From: an uncultured Paraglaciecola sp.
GTDB taxonomy: Bacteria > Pseudomonadota > Gammaproteobacteria > Enterobacterales > Alteromonadaceae
Direction: 5' to 3'
Length of the DNA stretch: 64,000 bases
NCBI RefSeq assembly: GCF_913020055.1
Contig: NZ_CAJWCF010000003.1
Span: forward strand, 1-64,000
The first letter of the stretch is position 1. The number at the start of each line of letters is the position of its first letter. This document shows, piece by piece, positions 1-8,721 of the stretch. The position numbers were made by a program, and so were the translations under genes. The notes under the pieces were generated by a model, which saw nothing but the letters and a program-made list of their open reading frames with translations, had not been told where the DNA came from and searched no databases.

Positions 1-83
1 TAAAGCGTAATTCATGCTGAAAATCAGCACGAAGAGGCAGGTATTACGTTGACATCACGGGAGCGTCCATATATGTCATGGAC
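1..83. other. left edge, no supported gene
   Basis: All three plus-strand frames contain a stop within the first 18 bases, so no gene tail enters from the left on that strand. On the minus strand an ATG near base 14 could begin a gene that runs out of the window, but no ribosome binding site precedes it. A short inverted repeat (GTCCAT...ATGGAC, 65-83) lies just past the stop of the TauE-like gene; it has no T-run and its role is unknown. Confidence 0.3.
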
Positions 84-851
84 TCAATAAGCAGAGTTCA
101 GGTTAAATAGTAATTGTTGGCACAACATGAATATCGCCATAATCGATAGAAATACAGCAAAAGTTTGTTTGATTTTTTGCTGTGGTAGTTTCATGGAATA
201 ATGTTGGCCTATAAAACTTCCGACAATACCTATCATTGATATTAGGATAATAGTGGGCCAATCTAAAAGTTGGTTATTATCCTGAAGAATAGATTGATAT
301 TTAATAAATCCAGATCCTGAATTGATTGATATCACCACCAAACTTGTAAAAATGGCTTGGCTCATTGCTATGCCACCCAATAAAACTAGTGCAGGAACAA
401 TTAAAAAACCACCACCAACACCAACAAATCCAGTCAGTAAACCAACACCCATACCCTGCATTATCGTCAACAACCGATTCATCTCGTTAGGCGGTTGCAC
501 TTTGAAAGAACGGAACATTCTCCATGCTGCTGCCAGCATAACGATAGCCAATACCATTACTTGTGTTGATCCAGAAACATAGCTACTGGCCCAAGCGCCA
601 AAGTAGGCACAGATCATACTTGGACCGCCAAAGTAAATGACCAGTTTCCAATTGACCTTGTTTTGTTTTATACCTATTAACGCGGTGGTTGCACTGATGC
701 TGCCCACTATAACCAGGGCACTTGCTATGGCTACTTTCTCAGAATAACCCAAACCATAAACTAACATTGGTACTGTTAATATTGCACCGCCTGATCCTAA
801 AATACCTAAGCTTAAACCAATTAAGCTTGCACCAATGAACACAATCAACAT
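84..851 (-). CDS. TauE/SafE-family anion (sulfite) exporter
   Basis: This is a 255-residue polytopic inner-membrane protein of the TauE/SafE family, whose studied members export sulfite, sulfoacetate or related sulfur anions. The sequence is almost entirely hydrophobic, with about eight predicted helices. It has the internal duplication typical of the family: a glycine-rich GxLGSGGAxLTVP motif near residues 15-28 and a second GFVGVGGGFLIVP motif near 140-153. The start is ATG with a weak AAGAG upstream. The gene lies 93 bases downstream of, and co-directional with, a cysteine desulfurase/persulfide dioxygenase/rhodanese fusion, whose dioxygenase domain is expected to make sulfite. Sulfite export is therefore the best guess for substrate. 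That substrate assignment is inference from context; the family assignment is firm. Confidence 0.88.
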   Translation of the reverse strand: MLIVFIGASLIGLSLGILGSGGAILTVPMLVYGLGYSEKVAIASALVIVGSISATTALIGIKQNKVNWKLVIYFGGPSMICAYFGAWASSYVSGSTQVMVLAIVMLAAAWRMFRSFKVQPPNEMNRLLTIMQGMGVGLLTGFVGVGGGFLIVPALVLLGGIAMSQAIFTSLVVISINSGSGFIKYQSILQDNNQLLDWPTIILISMIGIVGSFIGQHYSMKLPQQKIKQTFAVFLSIMAIFMLCQQLLFNLNSAY

Positions 852-944
852 TTAAAAAACTCTTAATGATACCAATAAAAAAGGCCTGTAATTGATTGTA
901 TTACTATCGCCTGTAGATGATTGCTAGGCTCTACATTACACGCC

Positions 945-3254
945 TTAGTATTGATGTAATGCATAGCCACCTTTTAAGTGACCAACATGCTCAAATCCCA
1001 AGCGGAGAAAAGCTTGCGCTGCTAGTTGAGAGCGGCTACCACTTCGACAAACGAGCACGAACTGTTGTTGTTTGTTATGTTGATGTTGATGAACAAAATC
1101 GACTAATCGAGTCAGTGGCACATTGTTTTCGAAATTTTTGTCGTGCTGCAATGCGTATTCGTGAGTTTCACGCAGGTCAATTAATCTAATATTATTTGGC
1201 TGCTCTAAAGCCTTGGCCAAACTGCGGCTATCATATTCATGTAAGTGTGTTTTCTGGCAATTCCCTATTAAAGCGCCACACATAATTTCACTGCCTGATT
1301 GGTCATCAATATGAGTATCCATTAACGTTTTCTGAGCAGAGAACTCTTTGATAGTTATTTCATTAGCAATAACTTGTGCAAGTAAAGGGTTGCGCTTTAT
1401 TTCGGCAGCAATACTGGTGGTAAACTCATTATTATAGTCATGGCTCGGACAGATAAGGCTTTGTGTACCGATAAGCCTTTTCAATAACTGCAAACTTGTA
1501 AACATTGCCGTTGCACAACTGGTTGAAAAATTCGTTCTGCCAAGACTGTCCATTAAGATCAGATCGCCACAAAATGCATAATGAACCACCAATTCCTCGG
1601 TTGAAGCTTTAACAGGGTCACAAAGTAACAGGCTAATACTATCGCCTGTATGGCCTGGAGTATTGATTTTAACCAGCCACTTATCTCCCAAGGTAATGTA
1701 CTGATAGTTTTCACCAAGAATTACCGTCGTTTTTGAATACGTTGGCCAGCCAAGAACGTCTGTTTGTTGCTCTGCCAAATAATCATCAGCAAGCGTTCCT
1801 CGACAAGACTCATGATCAGCATGACCATGAGTGTCGATAACGGCAATTATATTAAGCCCCTGGCAGGTTACTAATGTTTGAATACGATCGGTTAACTCGG
1901 GTAACGGGTCGATAAATATTGCAGATTTAGTCTTTTTATCGACATATAACCAACTGCAGCTGCCACCTACTTTAAACTGTAAAAGACCTTCTAATTCTGT
2001 TTTTTCGGCCATGCTATTTGCGTCTATGGTTAAACAGCTTTGCCCTAATGCTTGAGCTGCAAACACTATTCGATTGCAGGCTTCGTCAATTTCCTGTTGT
2101 GTCATTGCTGGTCCAAATGACATTCTAATCGCCGATTCACTTTGCCAAACAGGCAGCCCCATAGCGTCTAATACAAAACTTCGGGTGACCTTTGAACTAC
2201 AAGCAGAGCCTGAGCTGACACGTACATTCGCCGCGTCGAATAAATCCATAATTTCTTTAGAACTAAATCCTGGAATAGCAAAGTTAATCGTTGTTGGTAC
2301 TGAGTTTTCAAAACTATGGTTAAAAACAATTTTCGGGAATGCTTGGGTTAAAGCTGCGGCAATTTGCTGGCGAAATAAATGCAGCGTTTTTAAAGGTGTA
2401 AAAGTATTCTTACTCTCTCCATTTAGCATGCTAAATATGACATTTAGCGCGGCTAAACCTGGTAAGTTTTCAGTACCAGAGCGCAATCCACTTTCTTGGC
2501 CGCCACCGGCAATAAAAGGTGTAAATGGTGCGTTTTCTTTAACGTACATAAAACCAATGCCCTTGGGAGCATAAAGTTTATGGCCACTAAATGGTGCATA
2601 GTCAATACTGGTTTTTGCTAAGTTTAAATTTGTTTTACCTAATGCTTGTACACAATCTACCATCCACGCGGTATTTTTATTATGGGCACGTATAGTCTGG
2701 TCTAGTAAATCGATGTCCTGATAAACGCCGGTTTCGTTATTCACCGCCATGGTACAAATCATCAAGGCATTGGGGACCTCTTTAGCTATAAAATCCAGAT
2801 CAAGTTGTCCCATTTCATTCACGGGAATGGCTTTTATCTCAGCGTTTATTTCAAGAATTTTATTCCAGTGTTTCAGTGACTCTGGTACTGCTTTATGTTC
2901 TGTTGCGCCATATAAAAGGCTATATTTTTTGCTGTTATCAAGCGTGCTTTTAACATGGCATAACGCCGATAAAATCGCCGTTTGAATTCCCTCAGTAGCA
3001 CCACTAGTAAATATAATTTTACCGTCACCAGAGCCAATAATAGTTTTCGCCTGTTGACGTGTTTCATCAATTATTTGTTTTGCCTGTAGCCCTGTTACGT
3101 GGCTGCTGCTTGGATTGCCAAACAGTGTTTGCATGGTGGATAAAGCCGCCGTTGCGGCTTGTGGTAATACTTGAGTAGTCGCGTTTGCATCCAGATAAAT
3201 TAAACTGAGTGGTTGCTTAGGGCTTGTAGGTAACCTTGTGGGTAAAGCAGTCAT
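945..3254 (-). CDS. cysteine desulfurase / persulfide dioxygenase / rhodanese fusion protein
   Basis: One reading frame carries three sulfur domains (numbering from the upstream GTG at 3293; subtract 13 for the start chosen here). Residues 30-415 are a NifS/IscS-type PLP cysteine desulfurase: LDANATT at the start, PLP lysine K239 in SGHK, and catalytic cysteine C365 in SSGSAC. Residues 430-640 are a metallo-beta-lactamase-fold persulfide dioxygenase of the ETHE1 type: THGHADH (H489, H491, D493, H494), TPGH (H548), FCGD (D577) followed by GRTNF, and PSHDY (H618). Residues 690-782 are a rhodanese with active-site C749 in CRSGSRS. I chose the ATG at 3254 (769 residues) because GAGAG precedes it and the desulfurase homology begins shortly after. 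Each active site looks intact. The expected chemistry is cysteine sulfur to persulfide to sulfite, with the rhodanese moving sulfane sulfur. The next gene downstream is a TauE-type exporter. The order of reactions is inferred. Confidence 0.9.
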   Translation of the reverse strand: MTALPTRLPTSPKQPLSLIYLDANATTQVLPQAATAALSTMQTLFGNPSSSHVTGLQAKQIIDETRQQAKTIIGSGDGKIIFTSGATEGIQTAILSALCHVKSTLDNSKKYSLLYGATEHKAVPESLKHWNKILEINAEIKAIPVNEMGQLDLDFIAKEVPNALMICTMAVNNETGVYQDIDLLDQTIRAHNKNTAWMVDCVQALGKTNLNLAKTSIDYAPFSGHKLYAPKGIGFMYVKENAPFTPFIAGGGQESGLRSGTENLPGLAALNVIFSMLNGESKNTFTPLKTLHLFRQQIAAALTQAFPKIVFNHSFENSVPTTINFAIPGFSSKEIMDLFDAANVRVSSGSACSSKVTRSFVLDAMGLPVWQSESAIRMSFGPAMTQQEIDEACNRIVFAAQALGQSCLTIDANSMAEKTELEGLLQFKVGGSCSWLYVDKKTKSAIFIDPLPELTDRIQTLVTCQGLNIIAVIDTHGHADHESCRGTLADDYLAEQQTDVLGWPTYSKTTVILGENYQYITLGDKWLVKINTPGHTGDSISLLLCDPVKASTEELVVHYAFCGDLILMDSLGRTNFSTSCATAMFTSLQLLKRLIGTQSLICPSHDYNNEFTTSIAAEIKRNPLLAQVIANEITIKEFSAQKTLMDTHIDDQSGSEIMCGALIGNCQKTHLHEYDSRSLAKALEQPNNIRLIDLRETHEYALQHDKNFENNVPLTRLVDFVHQHQHNKQQQFVLVCRSGSRSQLAAQAFLRLGFEHVGHLKGGYALHQY

Positions 3255-3502
3255 AAAAACGCTCTCAATATATTGTGTTAATCGTCGCAGCACAGTCGAA
3301 CGTTTTAACTCTTCAAAACATAAGGGAATTTTTTCACGTCAAGGAGGGTTTTTCTTTGCGTATTATCTTTTAATATGGCTTTGGGGTAGCAATTTGTTTC
3401 TATTTTATGTTGTTGGTTAGAAATATTTTCTATAGGTGTTTGGTGGCGAGTGCGTTTTATACTCGTTGTGTGAAATAAGATCTTGGGTTGAGGCTTTTGA
3501 AA

Positions 3503-4264
3503 TTACTCTTTGATCATAACCGACTGTGGCCTTTTTTGATCTTCTTGTGTTTGTTGTCCAGGTAAATGAGCGTTTTTATTAATCCTGTCTTGAATAAAAC
3601 TACTAATCGGTGGTGGTTTGGAGCAGTCAACTTGAGCACCTAGAAAACTTAACAGCACGGCCGCTGTTTGTTTACCTGTACTGCTGCAATCTGCTCGTAC
3701 TTTGAGGCTGTCTCTAATTTTTTCATCTTCAGTCATAAACGGATTTTTGACTTCATCATTTATTATCGGTGAGTTTTTGTTCTGCTGATAATATCGAGAG
3801 GCTTGTTGCGCCATTTTATTTTGCTGTTCTTGTTGAAAGTTACTTAGGTGTCGCCTAGCCATGCTAGTGGCAGGGGCACGTATTTCAGAGTTTAATATTG
3901 ATGCTTTAATTTCTTTTATTTGTTTGGGTTTTTCTTGAACCACTTCTTCGTGTTTTGCAGGCAACACTTGAGGGGGGGGAATAACTACAGGCTCTGAAAT
4001 AGGTTCAATTGGATTGTCAGCTGGAGGTTCGGTAACGGGCAATTGTTCGGGTTCAATCGGTTGTGGTTCTTCCTCTTTAACTTCTTCAATAGGTACTTCT
4101 GGAGGCGGGGTGGGTAAATCAAATAGTAGTGTGGCTTGAATGATGTTTGGTTTTTTAACTGGCGCGTCAGGTTCTGCAGGGGTCATAACTGACTGAGCAA
4201 CAACATATATGATAATCAGGTGAAGAAGGACTGATAGTATTAAGAACGAATTTTTTTTAAACAC
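3503..4264 (-). CDS. TonB-like N-terminal anchor protein, function unknown
   Basis: This 253-residue protein starts at GTG. It begins with a single signal-anchor helix (about residues 7-27) carrying Ser11 and His15, the SxxxH spacing by which TonB and TolA contact ExbB/D or TolQ/R. A proline- and glutamate-rich stretch (about 30-115) resembles the periplasm-spanning spacer of TonB. A glutamine-rich, probably helical segment follows (about 135-165). The C-terminal ~80 residues hold two cysteines (in RADCSS and VDCSKP) and do not look like the TonB receptor-binding domain. It may be an energy-coupling or envelope protein with a different partner. No exbB/exbD genes are nearby. I do not recognise the full-length protein. 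The start is uncertain because no good ribosome binding site is visible. Confidence 0.6.
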   Translation of the reverse strand: MFKKNSFLILSVLLHLIIIYVVAQSVMTPAEPDAPVKKPNIIQATLLFDLPTPPPEVPIEEVKEEEPQPIEPEQLPVTEPPADNPIEPISEPVVIPPPQVLPAKHEEVVQEKPKQIKEIKASILNSEIRAPATSMARRHLSNFQQEQQNKMAQQASRYYQQNKNSPIINDEVKNPFMTEDEKIRDSLKVRADCSSTGKQTAAVLLSFLGAQVDCSKPPPISSFIQDRINKNAHLPGQQTQEDQKRPQSVMIKE

Positions 4265-4399
4265 TGATGCTCGCGCATATCCTGGATGAATGTTTAGGGT
4301 TTAATAGAGTACCCTGTATTGGATTAGTTCAAAATAGTCAAAAGAGCGATATCTTGTATTAGTCACAGTGTTTGTTTAGTTAGCCCGAGCTTGGGTTAG

Positions 4400-4771
4400 T
4401 TAATATGAGTGAAGTATTTTCAAGGCGTTACTTTTAGAGTCGGTCACAATGATGTCGGACTGACTATCAGAAAAAATACTTTTAGTGACTTTTTCCATCA
4501 CACTACGTTCATTTTCATCAACGGCTACCGCTATGGTTTTTTTTCCTAGATTTTCTAAATCCATCTTGCCAAGCAAAGTAATGGCCATTGCATCCTCTGC
4601 TGTTATCGATACACCGCATATGTTGGTGTAGTCGATGAGGATTTTTGTATATTGGTTTATTACATCTTTGTATTCTTTGCTTTGAAACATAAACATCAAA
4701 TCTAAAGAGTTAAGATTGCCTTCAATGGTGATACAAGCAATGTTTTCAGCAATGGAAATATCGTATTGCAT
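4400..4771 (-). CDS. STAS/SpoIIAA-like domain protein
   Basis: This 123-residue soluble protein has no signal peptide or membrane segment. Its alternating strand and helix pattern (ISIAENIACITIEGN near the start, then a KILIDYTNI strand and IAVAVDENER) fits the SpoIIAA/STAS-like fold, in which small proteins act as regulatory partners or lipid-binding modules. No clear phosphorylatable serine in a DSxG context is seen, so an anti-anti-sigma role is not supported. The start is ATG with GGA eight bases upstream. It stands alone between the TonB-like gene and the divergent glnK promoter. The fold call is moderate and the function is unknown. Confidence 0.5.
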   Translation of the reverse strand: MQYDISIAENIACITIEGNLNSLDLMFMFQSKEYKDVINQYTKILIDYTNICGVSITAEDAMAITLLGKMDLENLGKKTIAVAVDENERSVMEKVTKSIFSDSQSDIIVTDSKSNALKILHSY

Positions 4772-4886
4772 GTTTTGTTATCCATAGTGTTCGTCATTAA
4801 AGAATAAACCAGATTGTAGTATTTAGCACTGATATCTCCCTTCAAAACAAGATTATGTGGTTATGAAAAAAACTCCTTTTGAAGTG

Positions 4887-4932
4887 TGCACCAACTTGAT
4901 CCCATTTACGCCTGTTGCACCAAACAAACGCA
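4887..4932 (+). promoter_or_regulatory. two candidate NtrC (NRI) enhancer sites
   Basis: Two TGCACCA half-sites lie at 4887-4893 and 4916-4922, 29 bases apart, about three helical turns. The NtrC consensus is TGCACYA-N3-TGGTGCA. The right halves are degenerate: TGATCCC in the first, AAACGCA in the second, which keeps GCA. Their centres are roughly 125 and 97 bases upstream of the predicted glnK transcription start, the usual distance for enhancers of a sigma-54 promoter. The call rests on position and half-site match together. Confidence 0.5.
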
Positions 4933-4967
4933 TCTAAATATAGCAGATAATAACCTTGTTACCTTAA

Positions 4968-5399
<432 letters not shown>

Positions 5400-5416
5400 A
5401 TTTTAGGAGATAAACC

Positions 5417-6670
5417 GTGGAAATTACTTTTGAATTGGGCTACGCCCTAGATACTTTTTACTTTTTGATATGCGGCGCGCTTGTTATGTGGATGGCCGCT
5501 GGTTTTACCATGCTCGAAGCTGGCTTAGTTCGCGCTAAAAACACAACTGAGATTTTAACCAAGAACGTTTCGTTGTACGCAATTGCTTGCATCATGTACA
5601 TGGTGTGTGGTTATGCGATTATGTACAAAGGTGGCGCCAGTGAATGGTTGTTCTTGGGCGACATAATGGGCTCAGGTGCAGTAGCAGGTGGCGAAGAGAA
5701 CGCCACGTATGCTCCTTCTGCAGATTTCTTTTTTCAGGTGGTATTTGTTGCGACAGCGATGTCTATCGTTTCAGGTGCAGTTGCTGAACGTATGAAGCTT
5801 TGGGCATTCTTAGCCTTTACTGTTGTATTAACAGGCTTTATCTATCCTATGGAAGGTGCTTGGACTTGGGGTGGTGAATCTGTATTTGGTTTATATACCC
5901 TTGGCGACCTTGGCTTCTCTGACTTTGCTGGTTCAGGCATAGTGCATATGGCCGGTGCTTCTGCAGCTTTAGCGGGTGTATTATTACTAGGTGCTCGTAA
6001 GGGTAAATACACTGCTGATGGAAAAGCGCATGCTATTCCGGGTGCTAACTTACCTCTTGCCACTTTAGGTACGTTCATTTTATGGATGGGCTGGTTTGGA
6101 TTCAACGGTGGTTCTGTTTTAGCCACTGCTAGTGTTGAAAGTGCTAATAGTGTAGCGGTTGTCTTTATGAATACTAACGCTGCTGCTGCTGGTGGTTTGG
6201 TTGCTGCACTTATCTTAGCGCGTATCTTATTTAAGAAAGCTGACTTAACTATGGCTTTAAACGGTGCTTTGGCTGGTCTTGTTGCTATTACGGCTGAACC
6301 TTCTACGCCTTCACCTTTACAAGCCACATTGTTTGGCGCATTAGGTGGCATCTTAGTAGTGTTTAGTATCCTTGCTCTTGATAAAGCTAAGATTGATGAT
6401 CCAGTGGGCGCTATCTCAGTTCACGGTGTGGTTGGCTTATTAGGCTTGTTACTTGTCCCTGTTACTAACCCAGAAGCTGCTACTTTTAGTGGTCAGTTAA
6501 TTGGTGCGGCTACTATCTTTGTTTGGGTGTTTGGAACCAGCTTCATTGTTTGGGCAATTATTAAAGCAGTGATTGGCATTCGTGTTAGTGACGAAGAAGA
6601 GTTCGAAGGCGTAGATATGAGTGAGTGTGGTTTAGAAGCTTACCCTGACTTTACAACTTCACGTTCTTAA
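5417..6670 (+). CDS. amtB: ammonium transporter AmtB
   Basis: This 417-residue Amt/Rh-family channel conducts ammonium across the inner membrane and is blocked by unmodified GlnK. It has about eleven hydrophobic helices and family motifs such as MLEAGLVRAKN near residues 34-44, GSGIVHMAGASAALAG near 172-187 (first pore histidine) and ISVHGVVGLLG near 332-342 (second pore histidine). The start codon is GTG, with a strong AGGAGA at 5405-5410 deciding it. No cleavable signal peptide is evident, unlike E. coli AmtB. It is co-transcribed with glnK and ends before a strong terminator. Confidence 0.95.
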   Translation: MEITFELGYALDTFYFLICGALVMWMAAGFTMLEAGLVRAKNTTEILTKNVSLYAIACIMYMVCGYAIMYKGGASEWLFLGDIMGSGAVAGGEENATYAPSADFFFQVVFVATAMSIVSGAVAERMKLWAFLAFTVVLTGFIYPMEGAWTWGGESVFGLYTLGDLGFSDFAGSGIVHMAGASAALAGVLLLGARKGKYTADGKAHAIPGANLPLATLGTFILWMGWFGFNGGSVLATASVESANSVAVVFMNTNAAAAGGLVAALILARILFKKADLTMALNGALAGLVAITAEPSTPSPLQATLFGALGGILVVFSILALDKAKIDDPVGAISVHGVVGLLGLLLVPVTNPEAATFSGQLIGAATIFVWVFGTSFIVWAIIKAVIGIRVSDEEEFEGVDMSECGLEAYPDFTTSRS

Positions 6671-6692
6671 TCAGATAGAAATGAGGTTTTAA

Positions 6693-6708
6693 AAAGAGCA
6701 TGCTCTTT
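6693..6708. repeat. 16-bp perfect palindrome after amtB
   Basis: AAAGAGCATGCTCTTT is a perfect inverted repeat with no loop, 22 bases after the amtB stop and just before the terminator. It could be a protein-binding site or part of a stacked transcript end. No function can be assigned. Confidence 0.4.
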
Positions 6709-6727
6709 ATACAGCCCAAGTGAAATT

Positions 6728-6755
6728 AAAGCCCCGCCAAGTGCGGGGCTTTTTT
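6728..6755 (+). terminator. rho-independent terminator of glnK-amtB
   Basis: GCCCCGC (6731-6737) pairs with GCGGGGC (6743-6749) around a five-base loop. Three flanking A-T pairs extend the stem, and a run of six T residues follows. Confidence 0.9.
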
Positions 6756-6858
6756 ATGGAATTTGTTAAGGTAATCTCGCTGCGAAGCTATAAGTCAGTG
6801 CATTGAACGGTAAAATCAGAGTATCCTAATGTCATTATTAATTTTTAGTCCTTAGCCA

Positions 6859-8550
6859 ATGAAAATATCTATAGTAATGAGTCTGTTAACTTTGCTTTTA
6901 AATAGCACTTATAGTTTTGCTTATGACCGAATAACCGGCCAACCATTTGCTACTCGCTCTGAGGTCATAGCGCAGAATGGTATGGTGGCGACCAGCCAAC
7001 CACTGGCAACACAGGTAGGTTTAGATATTCTTAAGCAAGGCGGTAACGCCATTGATGCTGCTATTGCAGCTAATGCTATGTTAGGCCTAGTCGAGCCAAC
7101 AGGCAGTGGTATAGGTGGAGATTTATTCGCCATTGTCTGGGATGCCAAAACACAAAAATTATATGGGCTCAACGCATCGGGTCGCTCACCACAATCCCTA
7201 ACTTTAGAACATTTTAAGTTGCAGGGGTTAGACAGTATTCCTTCTCACGGACCTCTGCCCGTGTCTGTTCCCGGTGCAGTAGATGGTTGGTTTGAACTAC
7301 ATACTAAGTTTGGTAGTTTGCCTATGACCAGTATTCTTTCACCTAGTATTGAATATGCTAAAAACGGTTTTCCTGTGAGTGAGTTAATTGCCTATTACAT
7401 GCAGCGAAGTGTCTCTAAGCTGGGTGAGTCTGCCGGCTTTAAAGAAACCTATATGCCTAACGGCAAGGCGCCCGTTAAAGGTCAGATATTCAAAAATAAA
7501 GGTTTAGCGGTTACCTATGAAAAAATAGCAACTGGCGGGCGTGATGTTTTTTATAAAGGTGATATTGCCCGTTCGATAGCTGCCTACATGAAAGAACAAG
7601 GTGGTTTTTTAAGTTACCAAGATTTAGCCAGTCATACGTCTGAATGGGTCGAGCCAGTTTCAACGAATTACAAGGGATATGACGTTTGGGAATTACCACC
7701 AAATGGCCAAGGCATAGCTGCTCTACAAATTCTAAATGTATTAGAACAGTTTGATGTTGAAGGTATGGGATTTGGCTCTGAGCAATATGTGCATACCTTT
7801 GTCGAAGCGAAAAAGTTGGCCTTTGAAGACCGCGCCAAATATTACGCGGATCCAGCCTTTAATGATATTCCGGTTGATTGGTTAATCTCCAAGGAATATG
7901 CGCAACAACGCCGCAAGTTAATCGACAATAACAAAGCAGCCAAACGTATTGATGCAGGGTTAAATCAAGGCGATACGATTTACCTTACCACTGCAGATAA
8001 AGACGGCAATATGGTGTCTCTTATCCAAAGTAACTATCGTGGCATGGGCTCAGGTATGACCCCCACAGGTTTAGGTTTTATACTGCAAGACAGAGGCGAG
8101 CTGTTTAGTTTACAAGAAGGCCATTTTAATGTTTATGCACCGAATAAACGCCCCTTTCATACGATTATCCCAGCTTTCATAACGCGTAATGGACAACCTT
8201 GGGTTAGCTTTGGCGTAATGGGTGGGGGTACTCAACCACAAATGCATGCACAAATTGTGGTGAACCTGATTGATTTTGGGATGAATTTACAAGAAGCCGG
8301 GGATGCGCCTCGTATCTTACATTCTGGCTCTAGCCAACCTACTGGAGAGCTTATGACTGACGGTGGATATATCAGCTTAGAATCTGGTTTTGCTCCTAAA
8401 GTAAGGCGCGAGTTAATCAAAAAAGGCCATGTACTGAGTGACGTATTAGGCGCCTTTGGTGGTTATCAGGCGATTATGCGCGATCCAAAAAGCGGTGTGT
8501 ATTATGGCGCTTCTGAAAGCCGAAAAGATGGACAGGCCTCAGGATACTAA
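6859..8550 (+). CDS. gamma-glutamyltransferase family protein
   Basis: This 563-residue Ntn-hydrolase proenzyme of the gamma-glutamyltranspeptidase family is probably periplasmic (signal peptide about 1-21, ending SFAYD). Members cleave or transfer the gamma-glutamyl group of glutathione and similar substrates. The N-terminal GGNAIDAAIAA motif (61-71) and GSGIGGDLF (82-90) are typical. The autocleavage nucleophile is probably Thr373 in QGDTIYLT, followed by DKDGNMVSL. The substrate loop reads RGMGSGM, and the glycine-rich VMGGGTQPQ segment is present near 455. It resembles the YwrD-like branch more than E. coli Ggt, so the substrate is open. The promoter is not evident and the gene seems to stand alone. 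Confidence 0.88.
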   Translation: MKISIVMSLLTLLLNSTYSFAYDRITGQPFATRSEVIAQNGMVATSQPLATQVGLDILKQGGNAIDAAIAANAMLGLVEPTGSGIGGDLFAIVWDAKTQKLYGLNASGRSPQSLTLEHFKLQGLDSIPSHGPLPVSVPGAVDGWFELHTKFGSLPMTSILSPSIEYAKNGFPVSELIAYYMQRSVSKLGESAGFKETYMPNGKAPVKGQIFKNKGLAVTYEKIATGGRDVFYKGDIARSIAAYMKEQGGFLSYQDLASHTSEWVEPVSTNYKGYDVWELPPNGQGIAALQILNVLEQFDVEGMGFGSEQYVHTFVEAKKLAFEDRAKYYADPAFNDIPVDWLISKEYAQQRRKLIDNNKAAKRIDAGLNQGDTIYLTTADKDGNMVSLIQSNYRGMGSGMTPTGLGFILQDRGELFSLQEGHFNVYAPNKRPFHTIIPAFITRNGQPWVSFGVMGGGTQPQMHAQIVVNLIDFGMNLQEAGDAPRILHSGSSQPTGELMTDGGYISLESGFAPKVRRELIKKGHVLSDVLGAFGGYQAIMRDPKSGVYYGASESRKDGQASGY

Positions 8551-8571
8551 TAATTGTGTTTGTGCAATTTG

Positions 8572-8593
8572 GCCAAACTAACATGGGTTTGGC
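8572..8593. terminator. hairpin after the gamma-glutamyltransferase gene
   Basis: GCCAAAC (8572-8578) pairs with GTTTGGC (8587-8593), with partial pairing extending outward into A/T bases. There is no T-run, so it is only a possible transcript end or RNA-stabilising hairpin. Confidence 0.35.
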
Positions 8594-8721
8594 TAAATTA
8601 AAGAAAGACTGAAATATTTTATATTAGCCCTTTGAAAAGTGACATTCGATAGCATAATCATGGTTAGAATCAGATGTTCGATTCAGGTGGTTGTTCTGTC
8701 GATTAGTGGAGAGTTTTAAAA

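Noticed and set aside
2074..2574. 166-residue plus-strand frame inside the sulfur fusion gene
   Set aside because: It is antisense to well-conserved desulfurase sequence, has no ribosome binding site, and its composition mirrors the opposite strand.
5842..6351. 169-residue minus-strand frame inside amtB
   Set aside because: It is antisense to conserved AmtB helices, and its proline/alanine-rich composition is what the reverse complement of a membrane protein gives.
8660..8700. TTCGATTC resembling a tRNA T-loop
   Set aside because: The flanking bases do not form a T-stem, and no acceptor or anticodon arm is nearby.
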